This document shows, piece by piece, positions 43,501-56,289 of a stretch of DNA of 64,000 nucleotides. The stretch is from Portulaca oleracea. Lineage: Eukaryota > Streptophyta > Magnoliopsida > Caryophyllales > Portulacaceae. The stretch lies in contig CM055876.1 of the NCBI GenBank assembly GCA_029582165.1, positions 22,964,817 to 23,028,816 on the forward strand, read 5' to 3'. The notes beneath the pieces were generated by a model. It saw nothing but the letters and a program-made list of their open reading frames with translations. It was not told the DNA's origin and did not search any database. Positions within the stretch are counted from its first letter, which is position 1, and each line of letters begins with the position of its first letter. The position numbers and the translations under genes are program-made.

Positions 43501-46500
43501 TTTACTAGAACTCATTGAATGGTGTACTTTGCTTCAGCAGACCATAGTTAGTAGCTTACAACATTACAGGCATGTTCCATAAAATGAAAAAATTACATCT
43601 CATGACCCTTTTTCTTCTGAGGATGTCAAGTGGTTCTGACCACTCAACCGTTGCAACCATTAACGACATTCCAGATACACCCTAAAACATTAAGTTTCTA
43701 AGCGGCGTTCTTGGCACCATAGTAATGATTTTAAGTTGTGATCCCAAGGTCATAAAAACAGGCATCATGACATTGAAGGTACATAAACACTAACCCATTA
43801 ATACATTAATAATGGTCCTAAAAAAATCCTGCAGCCTTTTGGGAGACAAAAAAGTATTCAGCATTTTCAAATCCTCAAACTTCTCTCCCAAACTTTCAAA
43901 GCTACTGTGTAAGGATTGTGAATAGTTTTCATTTCAGTGGTGTGGAGAAATTGTTTTAAAATCTACCAAATGTGTTTGCAGTCATACTTTGGAGCAAATG
44001 TATTGCACCCGCGGACCATCATTCCTGTGATGCAGTATGATATCCCGATCATCATAAGGAATGTATTCAACTTAGCGTCTCCTGGAACCAAGATATGTCA
44101 TCCTTCCGGTGATGCTAATGGAGACGGTGAACAATTACCATCTCTTGTCAAAGGATTTGCAACCATAGACAATCTCGCACTTGTAAATGTTGAAGGGTAA
44201 GATTATTGGAGTGGTACTGAGTACTGTCTAAGCCTACTCATATCTGACTTGGACCTTGGTTTAAATCCAACAGAACTGGTATGGCCGGGGTTCCTGGTAC
44301 AGCTAGTGCCATTTTTGGTGCAGTGAAAGATGTAGGGGCTAATGTTATCATGATATCTCAGGTGCTTTAGTTTTCCAGAATTGTGACACTCATGTGCTTA
44401 CATTGTGTTTACTAATAATACATAAAGCTCTAACAAACCTATCTGATTCAGGCAAGTAGTGAGCATTCTGTATGCTTTGCTGTGCCAGAGAAGGAAGTCG
44501 ATGCTGTTGCTGATGCTTTGCGGTCTAGATTTCGCCAAGCTTTGGATGCTGGGCGTCTTTCTCAGGTTAGTTGAAATTTGACTGAAGCTTTATTAGTCCA
44601 AGGAGCCTGTGATAATATTTGGGATTGCTCAGTTGCGCATTTCCTGATCTTGATTTAATACTTTGCAGGTTGCCATTATACCAAATTGTAGCATTTTAGC
44701 AACAGTTGGGCAGAAAATGGCCAGCACACCCGGAGTTAGTGCCACTCTTTTCGATGCACTTGCAAAGGTCAGCAATTTGCAGGATTTGTGGATGCTTCTT
44801 CTTGTCTATCATTCTCCATTCCCTTATATTTTTGGAGCCCAATTGTTATTTGGGTTGACTTTTTGAAGCAATCATCAAAAATGCCAGTGACTAGTGCCTC
44901 TTTAATGCAGGCCAATGTTAATATTCGTGCCATAGCACAAGGTTGTTCCGAATACAATATTACTGTGGTTATCAAGAGGGATGATTGTATAAGGGCTCTG
45001 CGAGCTGTCCATTCTAGGTTTTATCTATCAAGAACAACCATTGCAATGGGCATAATTGGACCTGGACTGATTGGGGCAACTCTGCTTGACCAGCTCCGTG
45101 ATCAGGTGCAGTACTGTGTTTTTATCCCTAAGTTGTCCTTTTCATAACTTTGGACAACCTTAAAGTCTGATGTCAAATAGGGGCTTTTCTCTTGAAGCTT
45201 ATTATGCTTTTGGTAATTTTACTGCAGGCAACTGTATTGAAAGAGAAGTTTAACATCGACTTGCGTGTCATGGGAATCACAAGTTCAAAGAAAATGCTTC
45301 TTACTGACTCGTAAGCTCGTGAATCTTTTGTGGAAATATATTATCAAGAAACTTAATACATAGTGGCATAGGCAGAATCCTTGTGGAATAGAGGTGCATT
45401 CGGTTTATGGTGGAATGATTTGTGGTATACTTGTCATGGGTTGATGTGTGATTATGTTTAGAGTAGAATTACCTGATAGAAAAAATGGTGTATATCCACT
45501 CATAATACTTGACGTTGCAATTGTTGCTTCTTCTGTTATATCTGACAAAATTATATATTGTGTACTGTAATGAACTGTCATTTTGTCATGTCTATCCTCG
45601 TGTCTTTCTATTAAGATCCCATTATAGGATTTTGGCTGGATGATCGGTGCATGGTGTTATGGCCTGTCATAATTGGATGGCTAATATCCCTGTTATAATT
45701 GACAATGATCTCAAATTTCTCTCTTAATAGAGTTTGAAATTGAATTTTTGCTTTAGATACTTGTTTATGGCATCTGCACAAGATGCATAGAGGTATTGAC
45801 TTTAGTGAGTAGCTAGACCTCTATGATGTCAAGCTACTTTAGTCATATATTTCTTGACTTTGCAATTTCTCATCCGTGTTAGACTAAGATGACATTGCTT
45901 GTTGGCACTGTTTAGATGTTTCATATTTGTTAATATTGGAATTCATCAAATGTAAAGGTTTTTGAGGCTCTGTTGAGAAATAAGGTTTAAGCCTCTGACC
46001 ATATCACAAGAACCAGCAGTTTGCATAACATCTTGCCTTCTTACTTTATTGCCACATAACTGATCTTGTAGATTTGTGCTAGTCGGGGCTCAGGCTTGAC
46101 TGCTTGAGACATGCAACTTTATCCTTTCAGGCTTTGTGTTTGCACTCCTCAACCCTTTTCTCTCCCCACTCATTTACATGATAGATTGTTTAGAAAAGTA
46201 GTAAGCTAGAAAATATGGGGCTTGAAGAATCTAATGATGTTGCCTATTCCTGAATAATAGGTTCTGGCAATGTCTTCACTCTTCGTCACAATTTCTGCAT
46301 TTTTTAATATCTTCCTGAGGTTTTTGTGTATTGGCTTCTTGAATGTGTGCTCAAATGCATTTCTTTATGTTCTTGTGCTGGTGTTTTTCATAGCATGTTG
46401 ACGCAATATGCTGCTCCAGTATGTTACACTGGTAGTTTATGAGCAACTGTCATGTGCACTTCCATTCTCACAGCTGCTGGACCTTGTTGTCTTCTTTGCT

Positions 46501-49500
46501 TTCAGGGGCCGTTTGACATGCAATGGGAATGGGAATGGGAATTCATAATGGACTGGGAATGAGAATTCATAATGGGAATGAGAATTAACATGTCTTTATG
46601 AATTACCAACCTTCTTGTTTGTTTTGTGGTTATTCTAATTGGGAATAGGATTGGGAATAAACACACATTGACAAAAATACCCTTTTATTAATTTATGAAT
46701 GTTTTAATAAATTGAAGTGGATAGAAGGCCATAAATGACACACATTTACTTCTAGAAAATCAATTACCATTTGAAAAAAATAAAGAAAAATTTAAGTTCA
46801 TAAAGATTTTAATAAAAATAAATTAAGCATTAAATATGAATTAAAAATTTAAAACATGTATACAAACGCTCAAAGTATCTTCAGTAATAACTTGCAATAT
46901 CCTCCCGTAAAGTCTAGTTTCCACCTATTCTATTCCAACCAGTGTGCAATTTCTTTGCACTTTTATTAGTTGGTTTGAGAAACTTTTTTGGTACAGATTG
47001 TGTTTTAACACTCCTTCCTTCATTCCAGGGGCATTGACTTGTCAAGATGGAGAGAACTATATAGCAAGGAGGGACAAATTGCTGACTTGCAGAAATTCGC
47101 CCAACATGTTCACGGGAATCATTCTATTCCTAACAGTGTGCTAGTAGATTGTACAGCTGACTCTTATGTTGCAAGCCATTACTATGATTGGTTGTGTCAA
47201 GGAGTTCATATAATTACTCCTAACAAGAAGGCTAATTCTGGACCTCTTGACCAGGTATCCATTATGTTGCCATGTTATACGAGTTACTCTATTGTTTTTC
47301 TTTTATTTTCTTTTTCCTGGCACCGGGGTTGTTGTAGAGCATAGGCACTCATAGGATCAGGAGCATTTGACTGGCCATGCCCACGTTTTCCTACTGACCT
47401 TCCACTGCCTTTGCTATAGCTTGTCTTTCTAGAGTGAAGAAGATGCCAATCACTTGTCTTCAATGAAAATCATTTTGTTAATGTATAAGGGCTTGGTTTA
47501 TTAGAGCTTTTTTAATTGCATCTCTATGGATTTTTCATGTGATTTTTTTTTCCCGTGTTTAGATGTTTGAGTATCTCTATTTTCATGGTGCGCTGTTTGG
47601 TGACTTTGGTGAAATCCATGTAGTATTTGAAACTGAGGGCTCAGCAGCGTCAGTCATACACCCATTACTTTTATGAAGCTACTGTTGGTGCGGGTCTCCC
47701 GATAATCAGTACTTTAAGAGGTCTACTTGAAACTGGAGATAAAATTTTGAGCATTGAGGGAATTTTCAGGTAAGGGTTCACCCTTTTATTGAAGAGCATT
47801 GAGGGAATTAAGCCATTATTTCTTCCCATGTTTTAACTTCTATTTGTTGGTTTCCATGTGGATTGAATCCTGAATCACTATCGCAGTGGGACTCTGAGCT
47901 ACATTTTCAACAAGTTTAAAGGTGAAATAAAGTTCAGCGAGGTGGTAACAGAGGCAAAACAAGCAGGTTATACTGAGCCAGATCCCAGGGATGATCTTTC
48001 AGGGACAGATGTTGCTAGAAAGGTAAAAGCCTCAGTTTAGATTATTAGATCCATCGGATGTCACTTGATGATGCCTTGGAATTCTAATCTGGTATATTCT
48101 AGTTGCCAACTTCTCTCTGTATAGCCTTTAATTTTGTTTCTTCTTATCCAATTGAGGAGTTATATTCTTCAGAATGGGTTGCATCGTTACATGTGTTGGA
48201 CAAGTTCTTTGGGCTTCCTGGTGCTGACGCTTATTCTGTTTCCCCTGACTTGCTAAACTAAAATTAGTATTACTTGTTTAAGAACAGGTGATGAAACAAA
48301 ATTCAGGCATAAGCATGACATGCATAGATGAACTGTGTGGTTTCTTGTGGGAATTGAAGTCTATGGGACTATGATGTATTGTCTACTTCTTCGTCTGATG
48401 ATTGCTTACGTAATGCTGAATACTGTTTAAGAAGAGAATGTTTGATTAGTTTTGAGCTAATTATCCAGAAAATTGTCAATCTTCATAAGCCTTCCTATGG
48501 CAGGTTATAATCCTAGCAAGAGAATGTGGATTAAAGCTTGAACTCTCAGATATTCCTCCCGAAAGCCTTGTGCCTGAGCCACTGAATGTGAGTACTCTAA
48601 TATCATAGCTACAAGAACAAATGGTTGTTTTGGGAGGTTGCCTTTTGGGCCTCAATGATGCCTGTATTTTTCTTGTAGGCCGCCATATCAGCTGAGGAGT
48701 TCATGCAACAGCTTCCTCAGTTCGATCAAGACTGGGCAAGGAAATTAAAAGCTGCTGAAGATGGTGGGGAGGTGAGTAAACTAGTTTAATAAATGTTCCA
48801 GTTGTAGGATAAGGCTGTCTCACAGCCTCACCTTCAACCCCCCCCCCCCCCCCCCCCAAACTACAAAAGAATAAAGAAAAGGAAAAGACTATCTTGGTTG
48901 GTAGACCTGTCAATTCTGGACCCAACCCAATGACCTGACCCAAACCTACCCCAATTTGTTTGAACACGATTTTCTCGACCTATACCTGAAAATTTAGACC
49001 TGACAGAATTTCACCCCACCCGAACATCAACTTGAACACACTAGAAGGGTTTTATACGAGATTTCCAAACCCGAAACTGACCCCTACCGAACCCAACTCG
49101 AAACAGCCCGCTTGCCCGAATGGACAGGTCTAATGGTTGGTGAGACTCTAGGTGATTGCATAATTGCTGAAGCCATTGCCAGCAACCTTGGCTAGTCCAA
49201 CTGTCCATTATCCCTATAGTGTTGTCTTCAGGAACCAGCACTACAACTCATGCTGATTCTCTTCCTCCTATTTGTGGGTACTTCATCTGTATTAAAATGG
49301 TATTTTCCCGTTTGTGAAGGTCCTACGATATGTTGGAGTGGTGGATGTGGTGAATAAGAAGGGAACAGTGAAGTTGCAGAGCTATAAGAAGGACCATCCG
49401 TTTGCTCAGCTATCGGGGTCAGATAACATAATCTCATTCACAACAGAGAGGTACAAGGAACAGCCCCTTATAGTTCGTGGCCCTGGTGCTGGGGCGGAAG

Positions 49501-49565
49501 TCACTGCCGGTGGAGTATTCAGTGACATCTTGCGATTGGCGTCTTACCTTGGTGCTCCATCTTAG
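40529..49565 (+). CDS. AKHSDH: Bifunctional aspartokinase/homoserine dehydrogenase, plastid, 914 aa, 18 exons
   Basis: Exons: 40529-40659, 41276-41340, 41438-41815, 42575-42663, 42760-43063, 43172-43224, 43982-44196, 44274-44361, 44452-44565, 44669-44767, 44911-45105, 45228-45310, 47029-47254, 47624-47769, 47887-48022, 48504-48587, 48679-48771, 49320-49565. All introns are GT-AG and phases join. Residues 1 to about 75 are Ser-rich and look like a chloroplast transit peptide. Aspartokinase follows with K89-FGGT; DGSDFSAA and WTDVDGVYSADP are further kinase motifs. ACT-type regulatory sequence (ATIDNLALVNVEG, GVPGTASAIF) comes next. Homoserine dehydrogenase starts near 557 with G562-P-G-L-I-G567, then TPNKKAN, GAGLPIISTLRGLLETGD, EPDPRDDLSGTD and the C-terminal VRGPGAGAEVTAGGVFSDILR. 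It phosphorylates aspartate and reduces aspartate semialdehyde to homoserine, toward Thr, Met and Ile; the plant enzyme is feedback-inhibited by threonine. The frame is open 150 bp upstream of 40529, but that is the first in-frame ATG. Confidence 0.95.
42262..42282 (+). repeat. Poly-T/poly-G homopolymer junction in AK-HSDH intron 3
   Basis: About ten T followed by about eleven G. Similar pure G or C runs occur at 34064-34090 and 48838-48857. Confidence 0.85.
45311..47028 (+). other. Long intron 12 of AK-HSDH
   Basis: A 1.7-kb intron, the longest in the gene. A 'gggccgtttgacatgcaatggg' start near 46505 with 'gaatgggaat' repeats suggests a partial MITE. No right end was found. Confidence 0.4.
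48838..48857 (+). repeat. Poly-C run of about 20 in AK-HSDH intron 17
   Basis: An uninterrupted C tract 45 bp upstream of a hAT-type MITE. Its exact length is likely to be unreliable in any assembly. Confidence 0.9.
48903..49133. mobile_element. hAT-type MITE in AK-HSDH intron 17 (231 bp)
   Basis: The exact 8-bp duplication TGGTTGGT flanks it (48895-48902 and 49134-49141). Ends AGACCTGTCAATTCTGG and, inverted, TTAGACCTGTCCATTCGGG. The inside is rich in 'acccgaac' words. Confidence 0.85.
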
Positions 49566-50560
49566 AACATTTTCAGGACTATGTAAATTAGTGAGCATGT
49601 AATTTTATTTATAGTAGCTTTCTTTTTGCTTGTTGTGGTGTGCCTCCTTATTTCCTTAGTAACCTCCATTTGAAGGGTGATTCTTCAATTTGAGAGGATT
49701 CAGAAGTGTGTTGTAAAACTGTAGACCATATGCTTGGGCAATACCAGAAGGCAAAGTTTGATGCACAACTGCTGTGCCTAAACTTTGAGAATGCCAAAAT
49801 TTTATCATTACCAGGCATGTTCTATTGGTCTTACAACCAACGGCCCAACTTTTGGTGTTTCTTTCAACACCTTACCATCTTACTACATTCTCATGGCTCA
49901 ATAAACCCAAAAACTATAATGCACATTATTAGAACTGATGTAATAATGTTATTTTAATTAGTTTGGTTGATATTAGTTAATAGTTTTATATCTTTTGGGC
50001 TTAATCCTATTTAAACTTTTTCCCCATGCCCATATCAATATCAGTAAAAGGTTATTTCTCAAGAGAAATCGAAATTGGAAAAAAATACATAATGGTCGGA
50101 TATTAAAATTCTTACCACTTTTCTTTGTGTAAAATTATAATTTCACTTAAAAAATGTAGTTTCATCGTGAGCTAATACATGTATAATTTTCCTATTGTTT
50201 GCATTGTACCTCTTTTCCTATCCTTTTCATAATATACTTATTCTTACTTTTACTCTAGGGTAATGGTCAGTAATATCCTTTTCATAGTTAAATCTGGAAC
50301 AGTGCGAGGTACTAATTAGTAAAAGCAGAATAAGCAGGTATTCTAGTTGGCACCCAATGCGCGATTATTTACTAGTTATGGAGAATATATTAATATTGGT
50401 AACCCAAAACTCATGAATGTCTGCAATATCAACATGCTCTCCTCATATTGCATTTTATTTTGTTGTTCTTAAATTTTTGTGCTTTAACTTTCTCCTTTTA
50501 TTCTGCACTCTTTGCAAATAGTACGGCAGCATAAAAAGAAAAGAGAGAGGATTCAAAAAG
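49566..50560 (+). other. 3' UTR of AK-HSDH and spacer to the tRNA gene
   Basis: No further reading frame is supported. The segment turns AT-rich beyond about 49900. Confidence 0.5.
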
Positions 50561-50561
50561 T

Positions 50562-50649
50562 TGGGTTGAGAGAGGCTCGAACTCTCGACCTCAGGATCAC
50601 TCAATTATAGCTATGAGACCTACGCGCTGGCCAACTGCGCCACCACCCC
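50562..50649 (-). tRNA. tRNA-Met (CAT anticodon), elongator type, with an intron
   Basis: On the minus strand the 5' end GGGGTGGTGGCGCAGTTGGC, the D arm, the anticodon CAT at 50615-50613, the T arm GAGAG-TTCGAGC-CTCTC and the 3' end TCAACCCA are all readable. The anticodon is followed by extra bases (TATAATTGAGTG region), consistent with the short intron of plant elongator tRNA-Met genes. The acceptor stem has one mismatch: base 4 is G and its partner at 69 is A. The gene may be functional with a weak stem or a recently decayed copy. Confidence 0.9.
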
Positions 50650-51898
50650 ACTGTGATTCCAAAATTAACTCATCTACATTTAATTTAAACAGGAATACGT
50701 ATTTCACTTTAATCGAGTGGTTGGTAATGACTAAAGAGTTGTACAGAATTGAAAAATGAAATATCCAGATAGATATCATTCCTGATTTTAATTTCTACAT
50801 CAAACAATTAATACAATGAAAATGAAATAATATTACAAGCTAAAATCCGACATATTTGACCATCGCCTTCAACTGTATAACTAACTTGATATATTGATGT
50901 ATGGTGACCCATTCTCAAGATCAATCATCTATGGATGAGGGGGACCCATGAACTAGAATGTACAAGTCACAATAGGACAAGTTAAAGGCATAGTACCACT
51001 CATAGTTTAACACTACTCCATACTTAATTTCTACTTTTGCAACCTCCGTTTGGACTCTTTCATAATTCATCCATATTCGAGTCCGGGAAAATATAAATAA
51101 CAATCGTACTCCTTAAAGTCACGTCTTTTCTTCTATTAGTAACTTATTGATCACATTGATCTAATGGTTTGGTAGTCAAAGATGCGGGCGAATTTAGTCG
51201 AAAGATCTCCAAATCTTAAGGTTTAACAAACAAGGCATGTTCATCTAGCTCCCATAATGTTTGTGAATCATATCACATATATCATGCATGCATTATTGAA
51301 TGATTTCAGGTTCTTTTGGTGACAGCTGAAAAAATCTAATCAAACAGCATGGAATGAATAAAATGTGCGGTCAGCCTGGCTACTAAACTAAACTATTAGC
51401 TTTTGCTAGCCTTTGATTTTCAACTGATAGCCCTTGATTTCATGGGTTTACGTTCACATTTAGATTAGATTCAATCAATTCGAAGCAAACTTAACCTCAA
51501 GTCATTCAAAATAATCTCATGTATCTTATGTATTGCAAGAATCAGTTTCTCCATGAAATTTCGGTTCAGGGAAATACTGCCTACACGTGCATATCCAAAT
51601 GACACTCAAACGTGTTTTTTTTCGGAATTTGTTCCCATTGTATTTATTCCTCTACGAAATTAGTTTTCCCAAATCTTATCTTGATGTAGTCTACCTATCG
51701 AAATATTATTTTGTTGTATATATCTGCTTGTATGGAAGTTTCTTTTTACCTGGAATAAACAGAGGAATCTGAATAGCACATTTTTATATTTTTGGAGGAG
51801 ATGCATGAACTGCAATACCTAGGAGACGAAAAGAAGGGAATTAAAATTAAAAGAAAGAGAGTTAAGATTCTTGGAGCTAGGGATCGATCATTATTTAC
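50650..51898. other. Intergenic DNA, no gene seen
   Basis: AT-rich, with only short chance ORFs. No repeat structure stands out. Confidence 0.55.
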
Positions 51899-51900
51899 TA

Positions 51901-52155
51901 CTCCCTCTTTTCCATATTAATAGTCATATATTTAATTATCACGGTCTTTAATGTCATTTATTATTGATAAATTTTTATATAATATTATACTAACAATTAC
52001 AATATTATATTTTTATGATAGTCTCTTTGTTACAAATTTAATGGTAGTAACCATATGTTACAAGTCATTGTATATATTAAGAAATTTCTAATCAAAATTT
52101 TTAATATTTAATTATATAATTTTAAAAAATGACAATTAATATAGAATAGAAGGAG
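51901..52155. mobile_element. Stowaway-like MITE, uninterrupted copy (255 bp)
   Basis: Starts CTCCCTCTTTTCCATATTAA and ends TAGAATAGAAGGAG between TA dinucleotides. Reverse-complemented, its inside matches the host MITEs at 18682, 25484 and 52575. Confidence 0.78.
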
Positions 52156-52574
52156 TATGTTTTGAGATTATCACTACTGTCTCAAGCATCTTTCTCCTTA
52201 ATATTGCTCAGTTAAATTAATCAGTACGTCCTTAACAGAATATTAGTATAACTTCCTAGGAATTCTCTCCACAAGTAATCTCATACATTGTACTGCTTAC
52301 CCCAATGTGATTTATACGGAATTTCTTCATTATTTTTATATTTAGGAGCCTTAAACAGAATAAAAGGGGTCAGAATTGGATTTCCAATAGCTACCCTCCA
52401 AGTGGTTTAACCAACCAAAACTAGATGATTTCAAAGCTAAGTGGAACAAAATTGTCTTTTTGTTAGGACATATCATATTGGAACAAATCATGCACTTATG
52501 TTGTTTTGACAAGAAAAAGACTCAACAAAATAAAGGGTGGTTGATTAATATGAGAATGATTATGTTTTTATTAA

Positions 52575-53103
52575 TAATACATGTGTTTTTTTTAAAATTG
52601 TGCAGTCAAATTTCAAAAGTTTTGACCATAAATTTCTAAATGTATTTAAGAAGTTGCTATAATAAAATTATCACCATTAGATTTGTAACTAAACATACTA
52701 TCATAAAAGTATAATAGTACAATTATTAATAACATATTATGTAAGGTTCCGTTCTTTTATGCGGAAGCGGTAGCGGTACCACACTACATCGCACTCTTTA
52801 ATTTCTATCACATTTCATCACACCATACCATACCATACCACACCATACCATACCACACCACACCACACCACAATCATTAACAATATATCTTCTCACTTTT
52901 CTCATTCTCCCTTCTCACATACTCCACTTACGACAACTCTCACCACACTTTTTCAAATTTCACCACACCGTAGCATTATTAAACCGCACCGACCATATAA
53001 AAGAACGGAACCTAAGTAATTACCAATTTAAAAGTGACACTGAAAACCGTAAAATTAAATCACAATTATGACAATTAAATTAATTAATATGGAATGGAGG
53101 GAC
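52575..53103. mobile_element. Stowaway-like MITE interrupted by a Harbinger-type MITE
   Basis: Internal words shared with the MITEs at 18682 and 25484 run up to 52744 and resume at 53013. The right end is GGAATGGAGGGA; the left end is less certain. Confidence 0.62.
52745..53012. mobile_element. Harbinger-type MITE, family C copy 4 (268 bp)
   Basis: Ends GGTTCCGTTCTTTTATGCGG and, inverted, GGTTCCGTTCTTTTATATGG, with TAA on both sides. The centre contains CCATA/CCACA satellite-like repeats at about 52810-52875. Confidence 0.85.
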
Positions 53104-55145
53104 TACTATATAAGGCTAAGCTTAAGTGTCTAGATTCTGCCAACCGTCCTATCTAATCATAGCATGTGGATGTTACCCCACCTGATTAATTAGTGTCTTA
53201 ATCACAATTATTTTACAAAGTAGGGCTAGTAATTTTTTGCAGCACATAATAAAATTCTCTGTCCTAACAAAACCCTTTTTCCATTAAAGAAGAAGGTAAC
53301 TGAAGGTCAACCAGAAATTCTAACCAACTTGAAGCTTTAGGCCTCTTTTAAGGTCCTTTTGCATCAGTTGATGGTTGTAAAGAGTCACTAGTTGAAAGTT
53401 TCAGGCAGAAAGAAGAATTCTAGGGGTGGCTGAAAGGTGTTACCTTAGATATAATATGGGCTTCTACTTGGAACTTATATAATATCAAATTAATCAAACT
53501 AGCTAGCTAGGTCATTAATATTCTAGAATATTTTGCCTTGGTGTGGTGACACAGATCACCTAGTTTTTTGTTGGGTATATAAAAGTTGGGTAAATAAGGT
53601 TAGATAGGTTTAAGTAAGTTTGAGTACTTTTTGTAGAAGTAGATAGAAATAGATAATGAATTATTTCAGAAATACAAAAGTTACCACAAAAAGTACCCTT
53701 TACCATTGAATAACATAGAACCATTTCTTGAAATTAGAATTAAAGATTGAAAAATTGAGCATGTGATAATTTACTACTCCATAAAATAAAAATGAAACAA
53801 TTAATGACTAAAGAGTAGTTAATAGATTTAGATGAAACTAGAGGAGACTAGATGTATTTATCATTAATTACTTCTTACCTGTAACATACCTTTAGCCGAA
53901 AGTCTAATGTATTGTTTCCATAAGTGAATAAATTGTACTATAAAACAACATAAAACTAAAACTAGCTCTTATTTTGGCTAAATAGATGAAAAGAGAAGAA
54001 AAAAAATGGGGATAAAAGGTCACAAGGTTAATTAGTCTTGGTTGGTGAATTACTGCTTGACATAGACAGTCAAATTAGGAGGGGAGTTTGTTTTCAGTTA
54101 GTGCCCCATGCTGACTCATTTCCACGCATAGCCACCAAACTAAGCTGGGCCAAATACTTTCTTTCTGTTGTTGGTAAAAAGAAACTTAAAAAAGAAAAAG
54201 AAAAAGGAGGTTAATTACTGACTCATGTCATGCATCATCATCCAAGTCATTCTTTAGCTAACCCAAATGTGTATGTTTCCCACTCTCTTCATTTGTCCAA
54301 ATTAGACCTACTTATTTTCTTGGCCTTGATTGTGATGCATGGAATATGCAAATTCAAATAAGTTGTACATGCCCCACATCAACAACCTAAATTTGAATTG
54401 GACCCCAGTACCCCCACAGTTTTGGTGCTAGGTGCTCATCAAACTCATCTCCAGAAAAATGTTCTAGCTTTTGTTATTTTTGGATGCTAATGTATTCATG
54501 TAAATTTAGGGGAATTAGATATTAATATAGAATCTCAGCGGTCTTTATGATCACTATTTGCTTAATGTGAAAGGGACTTTGCAACATTCGCATTTCAAAT
54601 CTAAAGGGATACATTTCTTTCACGGGTAAATCCGACCCACCCCATTAGTCCTCTGGCTCAGCAGGTCAGGGAGAGGGGGTAACCTAGGTTGAAAGCCCTG
54701 TAGAATTCCACATAAAGAATTTTGTAAGTAGTGAGACTCGATCCCACCACTTCCAAGTTGGAAGGCAATCCACAATACTATGTGAGCCAAAGTCATTTGG
54801 TCTAAAGATTATTTACATGAGGGGTGTGTAAATGTGTTGAAATACAAAACCAGTATTGAGCATTCAGTTGCTAGCTTCTTTTATTTTAAACCAACGGTAC
54901 CAAAGTAAATACAAGCATTCCTGGACCAACATAGTAATGAGAAGTTAGCCATTTATCGATTGTACCACCACTTGACTCGTTCTTGGTGTAAAATAAATAA
55001 ATATGACCTGTGTAGAGATGTTAGGTGTCCAATTATAAAAGTTAATATTCCACCATCCTCAAATTCAAGTATGCTAACATATATAGGTTCCATTTTGTTT
55101 TAAATGATAAATACTACAGTTATAGATACAATATATATTAACTTA
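53104..55145. other. Intergenic DNA, no gene seen
   Basis: No supported gene in 2 kb. The only structured part is the SINE-like stretch listed at 54640-54805. Confidence 0.55.
54640..54805 (-). mobile_element. Possible tRNA-derived SINE fragment
   Basis: On the minus strand, TGGCTCACATAGT resembles an A box and GGGATCGAGTCTC a B box, about 35-45 bp apart. Limits are uncertain and no poly-A tail or duplication was confirmed. Confidence 0.3.
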
Positions 55146-55883
55146 TGGTGTGTTTGGTGGGGAGAAAAATCATTGTCCAGCAAATGATTTTCTCATTTTT
55201 AAGTATTTGACTGTCAGAAAATGGGAAAAGTAATTTTTAGTGAAAATCATCCCCCCTTTCCCTTTGCAATTTATTTTCTTAGGTCCAATGTTTAAATCCA
55301 ATCTTCTGGTCCATGTTACTTTTTGTGGCTCAAGTTCCCGGCGTTCGTTCCTATCTCTAGGAAACAATTCATTTCTCCTCCGATTCCTATTTCTCTGTCT
55401 TCCTTTTCTTTCTCATCCAACTTAAGAGAGATATGTGTGTTGTGTGTACATATTTCCCAAACAAGTTTGAAAACTCTAAAAGTCTTGTGCAAGACACATA
55501 TTATGTGTCTTGTCATTATAGAAAATCTATATATTTGTAAATTAAATTGGAAAAAACTTACATGATTGACTTCTATAAGTATAATAATATATATAAATTG
55601 TATAAAATCACACATTTATCGATATTTTTTAAAATTTACAAAAGGACGTCTAAAATATGCCCAACGGATGGGGTTCATTCATTATGGTGTCAATTTTAAT
55701 TGTTGGCGTAGCCAACACATTCCAAGCTTCTTATAATTGACAATTAATAGTATTTGTCAAAAAAATTGGGGTTAAAAACGATAATAAATATTGATTTCAT
55801 AAAGGAGAAGACATTTAAACAGTGTCTTGGGGCAAAACACTTGCCCTTTTTGAAAATGATTTTCACTTACACTAGATACACCC
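55146..55883. mobile_element. Harbinger-like non-autonomous element (738 bp)
   Basis: Ends TGGTGTGTTTGGTGGGG and, inverted, GGGTGTATCTAGTGTAAG, with TTA on both sides (55143-55145 and 55884-55886). The left arm resembles the element at 16137-17109. Internal ORFs on both strands have no recognisable domain. Confidence 0.7.
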
Positions 55884-55977
55884 TTATTTAATTGATACTA
55901 AATATATTTTGAGATGCAGAATCCACATACTTATATTTGATCCGAGAATGGACCTTACAGTCTGTTTGGTTATTAGA

Positions 55978-56004
55978 GGGGAGGGGAGGGGAGGGGAGGG
56001 GAGG
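55978..56004 (+). repeat. (GGGGA)n tract, G-quadruplex-capable
   Basis: Five consecutive GGGG runs separated by single A, near the left end of the TIR element. Confidence 0.88.
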
Positions 56005-56289
56005 AAACGAGAGGGAACTTATTTTTATCTTGTTAGGATTATAAGTGGAGGGGAATGAGAGGTAAGAATGATTAATTGTTGTGTTTGGATTTTGGATTAG
56101 AAAAGAGAGGTAAGGAGGGGGAAGAGAGAAAAATGAAGTAGTTATTATATTAATAAAGTTATTTTCTTCTTTTAATATAATGAGTTCATCTAGCCTCCGT
56201 TAATTGTCATATTGGGGGTTAATGATCAAAAGAAGTTAATAGAAGCGGATGAAGGTAAAATGGTTCCCCTCCCTTCTCGTCTTATTTAT

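Noticed and set aside
55316..55615. Overlapping ORFs of 80-99 codons on both strands
   Set aside because: They lie inside a TIR element with TTA flanks and have no domain.
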